This document shows positions 43,514 through 53,469 of a stretch of DNA of 64,000 bases, piece by piece. Source of the DNA: Phymatolithon calcareum (Eukaryota > Rhodophyta > Florideophyceae > Hapalidiales); contig OZ345383.1 of the NCBI GenBank assembly GCA_977006965.1, positions 558,001-622,000 of the forward strand. Direction: 5' to 3'. The notes under the pieces were generated by a model. The model did no database searches. It was not told the origin of the DNA and worked only from the letters and a program-made list of their open reading frames with translations. The position numbers and the translations under genes are program-made. How positions within the stretch are numbered: the stretch's first letter is position 1; every line of letters begins with the position of its first letter.

Positions 43514-43531
43514 TACACTCTTCGAGTGTAT
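43513..43531 (+). repeat. Hairpin after the pol stop codon
   Basis: Arms ATACACTC / GAGTGTAT with a 3-nt loop, overlapping the pol stop region and just 7 bp before the 3' LTR, where a polypurine tract is expected. The short tract TGGGGCCC is a poor polypurine tract. Confidence 0.7.
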
Positions 43532-43538
43532 GGGGCCC

Positions 43539-43887
43539 TGTAGACACGCAATGTTGCAGGGGTGTAAGGAACAACATTATCACCATCGACCTAGGAGCTC
43601 TACAACGGCTCCTTGCGATATACCTACCGACACCGTCAACATAGTATGGTGAACGACTGTTCCAAGAGGAACCAACGGATTTATCGCAGACACCGACTAA
43701 CACTCAACGTACTTTTAGTCTAGCGTCGGTTAGTGCCCCCCCTTTTTGCAGGGTGTGCAATTGCTCGCCCCCGACCTATTTAAGCAGCGATCCTGATCGC
43801 ACCTTAGACAGAGGCATCGCATCAAAGAGACATCACCCATTTTCAAGATAAACTCCAACCCTTATCTTTTCACTCCCAGTGATTACA
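43539..43887 (+). repeat. 3' LTR
   Basis: 349 bp; differs from the 5' LTR at three positions seen by eye. Confidence 0.92.
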
Positions 43888-44008
43888 CAGAGAAATTCGA
43901 ATTAAAGAGATCTTAAGAGAGTACAGAGTGCTAGATATTAAGCCTAACGAGAAGCTGTCCAGTGACTCAAACTGAGCTGTTGAAAGCTTCTAAAAGAAGG
44001 AACTAACG

Positions 44009-44056
44009 TTGGCAACGGAATATATGTGTAGATCTAGACATATATTCCGTTGCCAA
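44009..44056. repeat. Perfect hairpin, 19-bp arms
   Basis: Arms 44009-44027 and 44038-44056 are exact reverse complements around a 10-nt loop. Confidence 0.95.
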
Positions 44057-44129
44057 TTTTAGTTATGCTGCAGAAGATCGCGCCTCTTAAGCATTGCTCT
44101 TGTCACACCACAACAAACACCAAGAAGCT

Positions 44130-44320
44130 ATGGTCTCAATCAGAAATACAGAACGGCAACACTCAGACACCAGTGAAAGAAAACATATCCTTGTCATGAG
44201 CGAGTGTCAGTCCGGTTGCTTCTCACAGGGTCGTTACAATTGCATAAAATTTGAACTTGGGAAAGAACATTCGCAGAACAGTTCTGTGTGTCAGAGAACG
44301 AAAACAGTAGCCATGCCCGG
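44130..44320. repeat. AB repeat, partial third copy
   Basis: About 190 bp closely matching 31,450-31,640 (start of part B), including GTGAAAGAAAACATATCCTT. It ends abruptly at ATAGCCATG/TAGCCATG. Confidence 0.75.
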
Positions 44321-44372
44321 TTTCGCAAGCTTATAAAACAAAAACGGGACGTTTCAGGGGACAAGCAGTATA

Positions 44373-44529
44373 TGGACCACTTTTTTGTGACACAAATGAT
44401 GTGCGAGAGGCTCGGTGTGGGTCCTCGGGAACACAATTGCCCCTCGGGCTTCGCCCTCGGGTCTAATTGTGCCCCCTCGGGCCTCACATCTCCTCCCTTA
44501 CATCATTAGTTTCCCTCAAAAGTGGTCCA
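44373..44529. mobile_element. Small foldback element
   Basis: Ends TGGACCACTTTT (44373-44384) and AAAAGTGGTCCA (44518-44529) are exact reverse complements. Inner arms pair partially, and the loop holds repeated CCCTCGGG words. No target duplication seen. Confidence 0.5.
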
Positions 44530-44870
44530 CATCCCGTACACCTGTGTGTTTCTTTCGGCTGTAAATTGTAGACAGATTGAATTTTATTTCAAAATTTATC
44601 GGTCTAATTGAAAGATATGAAGCGCGATGAACCTTTTCCATTACAATGCACTATTGCTCTTTCCATTTCTGTTTTTGGGAAGATGGTATGTCACCTTTCT
44701 GGTAATGTGGAACAGCCGCAGAGAGTTACGGAGTCTGTTACAAAAGCAGGTCCAATATAGTGGGTGCGCAGGTTGACTGTCACGCAGAAGAGAAACATAT
44801 GAATGAACCCTTAAAACTAAAACTTATCCAGCAACTTGCATATACACCTTGTTTTACTCAAGCACTCGCG

Positions 44871-45188
44871 TCAAGGATTTCCGTTGCTCTCTTTCTGGCC
44901 AGCTTTGTTGATCAATCCCTGGCTGCTCCCTGTGCGGATCCGATCTTCAATGTACTGCACTCTTCTCAGCCGCTCAGCTAGTGGACAGCAGACCGGTCCT
45001 TTTCGTTTCGCCGCTCGTCGCGCGAGTTTCGCTTCGTCACATATGTCCCCCAATACCATGGCGATGCATCGTGGCGTTGTGCCACATGCGATGCGCTTAT
45101 CGATGATTTCAGCCACGGCGGATGCACATCGAGCCCTTTCGTTTCGAAAATAGAACCGCCGAGTCATCCCCTCTTCTTCACCACACAT
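44871..45188 (-). CDS. Hypothetical protein divergent from Fanzor
   Basis: 105 codons from an ATG at 45188; the frame is open 10 codons further upstream. It contains several cysteines (CTMCGEEEG upstream of the ATG, then CASAVAEIIDKRIACG, CIAM, VCCPL) and an Arg-rich helix (KLARRAAKRKG, AERLRRVQYIEDRIR). Composition is protein-like. It is divergently placed about 60 bp from the Fanzor start, so it may be a second gene of the same mobile element or a host gene fragment. No family recognised. Confidence 0.4.
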   Translation of the reverse strand: MCGEEEGMTRRFYFRNERARCASAVAEIIDKRIACGTTPRCIAMVLGDICDEAKLARRAAKRKGPVCCPLAERLRRVQYIEDRIRTGSSQGLINKAGQKESNGNP

Positions 45189-45248
45189 GGTACAAATGGA
45201 ACCATTCAGGTACTCCACTCCACTGCCAATGTCTTCTAGCTCTCCATC

Positions 45249-47818
45249 ATGGAGGAAGACGAAGGAGACGGCGTCGGCAAACGAATGACGAAGGAGCTCA
45301 ACGACTTCGCAAACGTACGCTCTTTTTCAAATTCCCGCATTCGATTGCGTACAATCACAAGCTCGCTGAATGCTTCGCTTCGAGATGGTATAAGCCCGAC
45401 AAAGACAATCGGTCTCGTCAAAAAGATAAACTAAGACGCTAAAGCCCTTGGGGTTTTAAGGCATCTAGTCTCCGTATTCTTGAACGTTCTAGCCGACGAA
45501 CAGGACAACACCGCAGCAAGGAGCCTTATTTTCCAAGAAAGTTTTGTGAACAACCTTTTCACTCTGCTTTCCGGTAAGAAACTCCGAAAGGCGAACAAGA
45601 AGAAACCGAGAAGATTAGAAGATCCGTCGCACGTGCACATTAGAACGTGGGTTGACACATACATTGAACAAAATAATGCAAATGTATCAGAAGAAACGTT
45701 GGCCTTACTCAAGTCTTTTCCCGCCAGGGGAAGGGACACGATATGTCGGAGCTTCATCAAGTTGTTGAAACGGCACGTTACGGAGAATTTTGACCAAAAA
45801 ATCACCCATCATTTTATATGCGCTGTGGATCAAGTTGTCTCGCTCTCCCTCAGCGATGAAGGCGTGCAAAACGTGAAGAAGACCGCAGCGTCCGTCATCA
45901 AGGCATGCTACTCCCTTACAAGAGCACAAGCAAGCTCCGTTATCTCATCATGCTGTGATGAACATAACCTGCACGCTTGGCGACCGGCTCTTGAGTCCCT
46001 AGTGGACGCGTATCGTCAAGTCTACGAACCCCTTCGTGACTGTCCAGGAAAGCCGTCGCCAGAAGCTCTCCTCCAAGTATTGTCCTACTGTCGGAAGAAG
46101 GACAAGGAATTGGTAGAGCGCAAGGAGGAGACATGGCCAACCATTGATATGCTTCAGCCTCAGATCGCCGCGTCAAAGATGAACGGCAAATACAAGAAGA
46201 AATCATTTCGACGTCAGCGTGACCTGTTTCTGCAAGTCCCGTTTCCATCCTGTCTGGACTCAGACGAGCCATTGACGGAGAAAGAAGTTCACGCTCTACT
46301 GAAAAATGTGTCTAGGGAACGGAAATCCCTCTGGGATTTTCTCAAATCCCCAGGGATGGACTCGGTGCCGAAACGGTTCTCTCTCCTACCCGTGTTTTCT
46401 CTCCAGCGTGCGTTTGTACAATACGACGACTACGGCATACGCACATTAGCAAGGAAATTTCTCGGCAGCCACGCTATGCGTGATGCCGACTCGCCGGCGT
46501 GGTGGACAAGCGTATTCGACTTCCACGACAAAAAACGAGTATCGAAACGCTCCCGTGTAAGCGCCAAGGACCCGTGAGTCGCTCGGCGGGACCGGAAGAG
46601 AAACCGCAAGCGTCATAAACTCCTCAAGCAGAAACGGCGGTTCGCGAAATTCATAGGTGTGTGCGCATGCTCACCATGGGTTGCCAACGAAAGCCTGTAC
46701 AAAAAGAACAAGGAGAACCCGACGGTCCCTGTGCCGTGGCTTGTGAACTCTATCACAACGGATGGACTTCAATTCAAGCTTACTCTGGCCACCATCGTGG
46801 AGACACCTAGCGATTTGGACACCGTGACCGACTCTGACTCTGAGCAAATGGAAGCTGCATGTCCAACACTCCTTCCTCCAGGCGTCTCTGAGAGAGGTGG
46901 AAGGGTATACACGATACCTTTTCCCTCACCGAGCACCGCCGAGGGCTTTTCCGGAACTCTGCGCCAGTCCGCAACGATTTGAGCGAACCGTTCCATGTCA
47001 TTGGCGTGGACTCAGGCCAAGTGAACATCGCGACAACTGCGCGCGTCAAGGTAGACCCGACAAGGAACCGTTTCCAGAACAGCAGATTGTTTGCTGCCAC
47101 CGACTACTCCGGTAATTACGTTTCAGCTAAAGAGTATCGCTTCGAGTTCTTGGCACGGCATACGGAAAAGGTGGAGAAGAGCCGCGTTGTTGGAGATTAC
47201 AAGGAGGCGCTATGCCAACTGAGCAAGGTGACTCTTCGTGTTCCAGGTAAAGCGAGCGCATTTGCAACCACGACGTACGAGAACCTGGACAAGTTGATCA
47301 CAGAGCTCAAGTTGGAAGACAAGCAGCGACGAAGGTTTGCACGATTTCGTGCGCGGCAGAGAAATGTGCACAATATGGCAAGAAGAATCGCGTTTGGAGA
47401 AGAGCTCGAGTTGCTAAGGATGGAGCGCGGAAAGATGAAACGGAAGAGGAAGACGGAACTTTGGGCACAACGGAGAGTTGTGTTTTTCGGCGCCGTCATG
47501 GTTGGCCACGGGCGGCGGGGTCCATGTCCTCAAAAGCGCCTCTTGCGATCGCTGGCCCTGATGGTTCCTGTCGTTCTCACCGACGAGTTCAGAACATCTA
47601 TGTGCTGCCATTCGTGCGGCTTTCGGCTGAGACAAGACAAAGGTTCAAGAGTGCTTCGTTGCAAAAACAACCGAGCGGACTTGGACAACATTTGTACTGT
47701 GAAGAAGATCAACCGTGACGCCAATGCTCCAGCGAATATCGGCACTTGTGGACTTAAGGAGCTGCTGGGATTTCCACGTCCTCCACATCTGACAAGAACC
47801 GGTTCCTTTCCGTCCTAG
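45249..47818 (+). pseudogene. Fanzor-type RNA-guided nuclease homologue (TnpB relative), nearly full length but broken
   Basis: About 856 codons if read through three lesions: TAA 45432-45434, TGA 46575-46577 (both in the otherwise continuous frame) and a frameshift between about 46,890 and 46,975. The C-terminal ~280 residues carry the RuvC nuclease signature of TnpB/Fanzor. RuvC-I is VIGVDSG with Asp at codon 47009. A VVFFGAVMVGHGRRGPCPQK block resembles the Fanzor core. DEFRTSMCCHSCG follows, with Glu at 47585 and the first CxxC of the zinc finger. RuvC-III is NRDANAPANI with Asp at 47717. The DExRTS glutamate fits the rearranged active site described for Fanzor1. The long N-terminal half, basic patch RRDRKRNRKRHKLLKQKRR and length also favour Fanzor1 over the shorter Fanzor2. 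The second zinc pair is not obvious (CKN ... C). Confidence 0.85.
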
Positions 47819-47930
47819 ATTTTACTTCTGTAGTACATACTTTTCTGATCATTACATCGTCGAGGGCACCAGTTCCCTCCGGGGATCACTGGCACTTTCG
47901 GCGGTGACACTGTACATCTAATTTTGTACG
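47819..47930 (+). ncRNA. Candidate Fanzor guide RNA (fRNA/omegaRNA-like) region
   Basis: Fanzor and TnpB guide RNAs overlap or follow the 3' end of the gene. Here, 50 nt after the stop, 47869-47892 folds as CCAGT-TCCC-(TCCG)-GGGA-TC-ACTGG: a 9-bp stem, 2-nt bulge and UNCG-type tetraloop, followed by a second small stem (CAC...GTG). No second copy of this 3' end exists in the window, so the scaffold boundary and guide cannot be set. Confidence 0.3.
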
Positions 47931-48044
47931 GCCAAGATCAACAAAGCTGTGGGAATTTCCAAAAAGGTCAGACTCTTACAATAGCGCTCCAATAGAAATG
48001 TACTGCAATATATTGGCAATGCAATATATTGGGTGGCAGCCCCG

Positions 48045-48846
48045 CCTCCAGCAGCATGATCCGGAGCAGTGAACGTGAGGATGAATCGTTGAATTGCCGT
48101 GACGAAAATGTTGATGAAATTTGTCATGCATATTAATGACGTTAGTCATGCTTGGAATGAAAGAAGGGACAATGATTTGCACTCATTGGACGATCGCCAT
48201 CTCTGAACGGGAAAACCGATTACGCTCGAACCGTACGGGACCAGTACTGATGGGACGAAATTAGTGACGGCCCAAGAATGATTCGATTCGCTTTTTGAAT
48301 CATTCGGACTCTGGGAGCAATCGTGAAGAGGACGTTGAGGAGCGCATTCACTCTCGGGAACATCAGTGTGATGGGCACTGGCAATTTGCAGTCGGTCATG
48401 ATATGTCCATTGCGGTGAAGTTTGGCTCTCGGAATTAATACGGGACTCTCTGGAATGTGATCGTTCTAGGCAGTGTAGGCTCAAGTGCTAACATCCTCCT
48501 TAGGAACTCTCCCAAGCCCCTAGAATGTTCATGGAGGATGATTTTTTCTTACGGTCGCTGGTAGAATCCAACCGTTCTTGGCGTTGTCGATTCCGATCGT
48601 TCCCTTCATCCTTTCTTTCTTTACTGCAGAAGACGTTAACTAAAGTTAACATCTGGGGTTGTCAAGCAACCCCTCATTGTTCACGAATTTGAGTACTCCC
48701 TTCATCCTTGCAATGACGGTTACCCAAAAAGTGCACATTATCGTCGTCTCGTTCATTCCAATCATGACAAACTTAATCAATATTTTCGTCTCGGCAGTTT
48801 ATCGATTAATCCTCACGTACACTGCTCCGGTTCCTGCTGCGGGAGG
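48045..48846. repeat. Imperfect inverted repeats downstream of Fanzor
   Basis: Arms 48045-48181 and 48732-48846 are inverted copies (roughly 80% alike by eye; the left arm has ~20 extra nt). Between and beside them is a direct repeat, 48548-48610 and 48856-48918 (CGCTGGTAGAAT...CGATTCCGATCGTT). They could mark the end of the element carrying Fanzor or a separate foldback element. Confidence 0.6.
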
Positions 48847-48929
48847 ATGGTTTTGCTTACGACCGCTGGTAGAATACAAACGTTTTTGACTTTGTCGATT
48901 CCGATCGTTCTCTTCATCATTTCGATGAC

Positions 48930-49825
48930 GGCCATCCAAAGAGGGCACAGAGGCTGCGAGGGGAGTTCGGTTCAGTAGGGGCGTGATGAGGACGCTCCCC
49001 GCCGGGACCGAGCAATGGAACCGCTGCTGAGCTCTTTCGGGTTACGTGTGCAATGTAACGAAACCATCGCCACGCTTGCTTCCATTCCTCGGTAGCACTT
49101 GTCACTAATACATCGTATAGTGGCTATTGCGTGGCCTGGAGCTGCAGACCGCTCTATTCTTCTGAGCATTCGGCAAAGCTCCCTATTCTTGGCATGACTC
49201 TTTTCATTAGCGTAAAGCATTGACACAAAACAAAAATGTTGCCAGTAGGAGATGCAACCGCCGACGACAGCGGCGGGGCAAACGCAGTGACGACATCGGG
49301 CGGCGCCTGCCGTTTCGAGGGCGTTCGAGGGGAGCGTGTGCCAGCTAGAAACGTGAGCCGACGCGACTCCAGCGAAGAATCGAGTGTACACCCCACCTCG
49401 TCAAAGTTGCCCTGAACAGCTCTGAAGACCGGCATTGTCCCAACTTCAGCGCATGCTTCAGTCGTCCGTAGTGATCATTTCTCGGTGCTGACGCGGCTGA
49501 GTGAGGCGTTTTAAAGACGGCTTAAACGTCGACTGCAATGTGCACTGTGTGAAACGCTCGCTGCATGAGCCGCATCACGGCAGACACGGAGGGCCTTGTG
49601 GGCCCCAAGGCCCGACGGAATGTACATTGGACCCGTGGGACGGAACGGTGCCACGTAGTGGGAATTGATAGAGCAGTGCCACAGCGCTCTATCTGTGCAA
49701 GCTCAGTTCGATTCGCGGCGAGGTGACTATATGATACAACGCGCATCCGATTCACATGGCGGATCGTTTGGTCGTGCGGACAGCAACGCGAGAGCGAATT
49801 TGGACGTGAAGGCGCTGATCTAACT
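48930..49825. other. Stretch without recognised gene
   Basis: Open stretches on the minus strand (for example 48,972-49,391) show no known motif. Confidence 0.35.
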
Positions 49826-50080
49826 TTAGTTCTGTCTAAAGAAGAGTTTCTTTTTTTGTTCGTGAAACACGATTCAGTGAACTACAAAAAAACCGCCTCT
49901 GATCTCCTTCGGGACTTCGAGGGTGTTGGTGTCGATCAGGCAGCCCCTTGGCTTATGAATGCAGTGCGGTCGCACGGGTTTTGCTTCCACTCAGTGCGGC
50001 TGGACCACGAGATCCCCCAGGACCTCGTGGACAAAATGAAACCCACATCGGAACTTTTTCCGGAAATCCTGGAAGCACAA
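49826..50080 (+). pseudogene. Coding-like fragment of unknown origin
   Basis: An open stretch (KKTASDLLRDFEGVGVDQAA, then FHSVRLDHEIPQDLVDKMKP) reads like real protein and ends where LINE family a sequence begins at about 50,080. No start or family is recognised. Confidence 0.35.
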
Positions 50081-52500
50081 TACGTTGGTTCACCGACAGC
50101 AAGAGTTGCGTCGATGCTATTAGCGGCCAACCACGGATGTACGGGGAAAAGATACGGCAACTCTGGTGCCTCATGGAACAACTAATGTCCCAGGAGATAT
50201 CCATCGAAGCCATTTGAATACAGAGGTACTGTGGAATTTCAGGAAACGATGCTGCTGACGAGCTAGCTTGCAGGAGTGTACTTTCCGCTGACACTCGAGG
50301 CGACGAAATCCATTATCAAACCATCATTCAAACTCAAGCCTATCGCTATACCGGCACTTCCTGACGGCTTGCCAATATCGCACAGACGAGCTGAACTGAT
50401 CTTAAACCAGCTGATTGGGGACTGTATACCTCTCGTGGCCGCTATTCACAATGGGATATTTGATGATTTTATTTTGAGAGCTCCCAAAGCCTCACCTTAG
50501 AGTAACAGAGCAGCTCTGGCGATATTCTCTAAGCTAAAGTCCTCTGGCTACTCAAAACATTCTTGATTCGTAATTCTCTCCCAACAAGAGCTCCTGTGAG
50601 TCTCTTACACTCAAACTCAATTTCTGTACTCATCTTCGACGACGCTAGAGTACGTTGTAAGGCGACTAGTTCGATCACCGAGGTAACCCAATACTGATTT
50701 TCTCCAAAGGGGTACTCGGTTGAATGTCAACCTTGGGCACCTTAAACGCGTCGTTCAATCTCTTATGTTAAGGACCCCTGGTAGCTTGCCTTCGATAGGA
50801 ATCTTCATTAATCTGCCTTCTTCTTCCTTTCCCCATACCTTAATTAGTTCTTCTCTACTCCTCTTCTTCATTACAGATCCCTCCTGGGCTTTCTGAAGGG
50901 CTTGTCGCAAGTCTTCATAAATCTTGAGATATTCAATATCCTTCGTTGCTTCCCTTATGTCCTCATGTCTTTCAAAGTACTCTTCTGTTTCTTCAAGGCG
51001 CTTTTTGTGTCTTACCAGGTTTAATGCAAACCTTTCTGCTTAATGACGTCTCTGCATCTTTGGTGGTCCCAGTCGGCACAGAACTCGCATTCGGTCCCGG
51101 CGGTGTTCGGCATATTTTCCGAAAACATTCTTGTAGAACAAGCCCTCTGCCGACTCGATTGCCGAGAGCAAACGATTTGTCATTGGAGTCACGTGTAGCG
51201 CATACTTCCATTTCCGAACTATTAGCGACTTAAAGATCCTGATGCATGTCTCCGGTTTGAATCCTTGAACATTCACTCCAAGCTCCTGAAGCTTGTGTAT
51301 GCATCCTACACCATTTCGAACTCTTGCTATGGCTGTGTCGTCCGTAACACCCTTGTCATTCATGCTTACCCCAAGATACGAGAGCCTCCAGGCTTGATGC
51401 AGTTCTCGTCCTGCCAAGTGAAAAAGTGTGCTTCTGAAGCCCTTTGTACTTAAGAACTTCGCTTTTTCCTGGTTTTGTGTTCCATTTCATGTCACTTTCG
51501 CCTGGCCAAATGGTCGCTATATCAAGAAGTTTCTGCACTCCTTGTCCTGTCTTCGCTTGAAGCTGAACATTATCTGCGAACAATTACGCTGGGCTGTCTG
51601 AGACGTTTCCGTCTGTCGTGGAGACGGCTTCTGCGAATGTGTCCATGAACATATTGTATAGATATGGCCTAAGAGGTGAACCTTGAGGCACTCCTCGGTC
51701 GATGATAGACCACGTTTCTGTCTCGTCGCCAGCTGATGCGACCCACGAGGGTTTTAGCAGGTATTCAACCATCCTTGTTATCTCTTCAGAAATTTTCTCC
51801 GCCAGCCTCTTCATGAGGATATCCCTTGGCACAATATCGTATGCCGCAGATAGGTCGAGAACTGCCATGAAAGGATGACCCTTTTTCATTGTACTTTTTG
51901 TCCGCAGTATAGCGAGATATGTGCTTCTGTCTTTCCGAAAACCCAGCTGAACCTTGTTGAAGCGGTAGTTCTCGCATATGTCTGCATCTAGAGCTGAGTC
52001 AATGATTTTCCTGGCTTGACTTAATAGAGATATGGGCCTGTGGTTTGCTACGACATGAACTGGGCCTTTCTTGTATAAGGGAATCAGAGTTGCTTAGCGC
52101 CATGCCCGGGGAAGACATTTGAGTCTCCCGCTTGTTTCCCATAATGCTAGCATTATGTCGAGCCCCGCTTCTTTGTTCGCGTGCAACACTTCGAGCGCGC
52201 TATTCACAATGGGGGAAACTTGGATGCAGTGGCGTACGATCAAGTGTGCAAGGTGTACTGCCGGCTCTAGCGAAACAGTTGAACACCTATTGCTACGCTG
52301 TGGTGGACGTTCTGCCTCCAGGCGCAAATTTAGTGGGCGAGTGTGCACTAAAACTGTAGAGGAATTATGCCGAGAGAAACCACTAGACGTAATCAAATTT
52401 CTGAACAATGAGAAGCTGTTTCACACAGTTTCGGACGCTTGCCTTTTGCGTGAGCAATCTTTCCGCAATAATGAAAGAAAGAAAGAAAAAGAGGTTTAAA
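50080..52500 (+). pseudogene. LINE family a copy split by a nested insertion
   Basis: The left half (50,080-50,455) has GSTIRWFTDSKSCVDAI ... QEISIEAI, a stop where IPSHCG should be, and NDAADELA. The right half (52,214-52,499) has the terminal CCHC (CARC...VEHLLLRC) and the RRKFSGRV..KTVEELCREK tail. The halves join in the order of the intact copy at 29.5 kb. The 16-bp sequence CGCTATTCACAATGGG occurs at both break points (50440-50455 and 52198-52213). Confidence 0.8.
50456..52197 (-). mobile_element. LINE family b copy nested in the family a LINE
   Basis: The minus strand encodes, with frameshifts, RT blocks: FMAVLDLSAAYDIVPRDIL (first Asp), IIDRGVPQGSPLRPYLYN, a damaged catalytic block (FADN where DD is expected), LSYLGVSMNDKGVT and RIFKSLIVRKWKYALHVTP. 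The C-terminal region ends near 50,755 (IPIEGKLPGVLNIRD). Homologous to 34.2-35.5 kb. 5' truncated at 52,197. The 16-bp flanking duplication marks target-primed insertion. Confidence 0.8.
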
Positions 52501-52917
52501 ATAGACTTCTCTGGTGCACAGTTACGCAGCAGACGTAACCTCTTGTGGCTTTTTTGTAACCTTTTTTGATTTTTTTCATTGAAGAGCATGCTTTTCATAA
52601 GTGAAATATGACGATCACCAGATAGCGAGACAAAGCCGACGGACGAACCAGTGCCGGGCTGTTCGCGTACACGCCAGGAAGGACAGCTGGCCAGTATGCG
52701 CAGACACTGCGACCGACACTGTCGCCTTTGTCCCACCTACAGTCCCAGCGATCCTCACCCCTTCGGACTATAAGAGCGCAGCTGCGACGCGCACCTGGAT
52801 GTTCGAAGCAAGCCTCTCTCTTCTCCCGAAGAGAAATCCCAGCCTTGCTGGCGGAAGGCATAGTTTCTACTCGGTCAAAAGCTATCGAGACCAGGTTGTG
52901 CGCTCCGCCCTTGCGCA

Positions 52918-53469
52918 ATGGATGTATGGCGGAACGCAAAAACCGAAATGGAGAAGTGGATTAAAGCGGGACACAAGATCAAGAAGGGTTCTACGCCGGA
53001 AGAGGCGGGAATTGTCAAAGAGATGCTCGAAGCGTATGGCGAGGTGGCTGGCAAGTACGACACTAATCAATGCATCGGTATGTCGCGGTTGCCCTACTGT
53101 CCCTCCAAGTCAGGGATGAACATCTTCCAAGGTGGCTTCTTCCCGAATGACCAATGGGAACCTCGTGTCAGACTCCAACTCTGCCAGCCGTCGATGCAGC
53201 CGATTTTTAAATATGAGATGAACTACTTCAACGCGTGTGGCTACTGGATTGGACTACAGAAAACGTGTTACTCCCTCATGAGCGAGCTTTCCGGGGGTCC
53301 GGATACCGAGGAGACGAAGCGCCAAATGGAACTCTTTAATGCGTGGGCAATGATTCTTAATGAATATGCCCTTCGAGTTCTAGCTGTCCGTCAAGAGTTC
53401 TATCGGACTTCTGTCAAAGACCCGGTGGGAGCCCAACTCAGCCAAGAGGTGATTCATATCTCCCCGTGA
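52918..53469 (+). CDS. Hypothetical protein (183 aa)
   Basis: Uninterrupted frame from ATG with clearly protein-like sequence: a helical start (MEKWIKAGHKIKKGSTPEEA), a Cys/Pro/aromatic middle (LPYCPSKSGMNIFQGGFFPN, NYFNACGYWIGLQKTCYS) and a helical end (MELFNAWAMILNEYALRVL). No family recognised. Immediately upstream, 52,630-52,915, another frame also looks coding (SDYKSAAATRTWMFEASLSL) and ends at the same point, so the gene may extend 5' with a frameshift or intron. It lies just beyond the LINE block and could belong to a mobile element. Confidence 0.5.
   Translation: MDVWRNAKTEMEKWIKAGHKIKKGSTPEEAGIVKEMLEAYGEVAGKYDTNQCIGMSRLPYCPSKSGMNIFQGGFFPNDQWEPRVRLQLCQPSMQPIFKYEMNYFNACGYWIGLQKTCYSLMSELSGGPDTEETKRQMELFNAWAMILNEYALRVLAVRQEFYRTSVKDPVGAQLSQEVIHISP

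Larger units (their letters stand above)
38115..43887 (+). mobile_element. Ty3/gypsy chromovirus-type LTR retrotransposon
   Basis: 5.8-kb element with two 349-bp LTRs (TG...CA) and a 4-bp target duplication CAGA (38111-38114 and 43888-43891). Domain order is gag, protease, reverse transcriptase, RNase H, integrase, chromodomain, which places it in Ty3/gypsy chromoviruses. Only three differences separate the LTRs. The internal region nevertheless contains frame changes near 39.74, 40.08 and 42.32 kb, a stop at 39989-39991 and a 388-bp insertion, so it cannot make an intact Pol protein. Confidence 0.93.
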
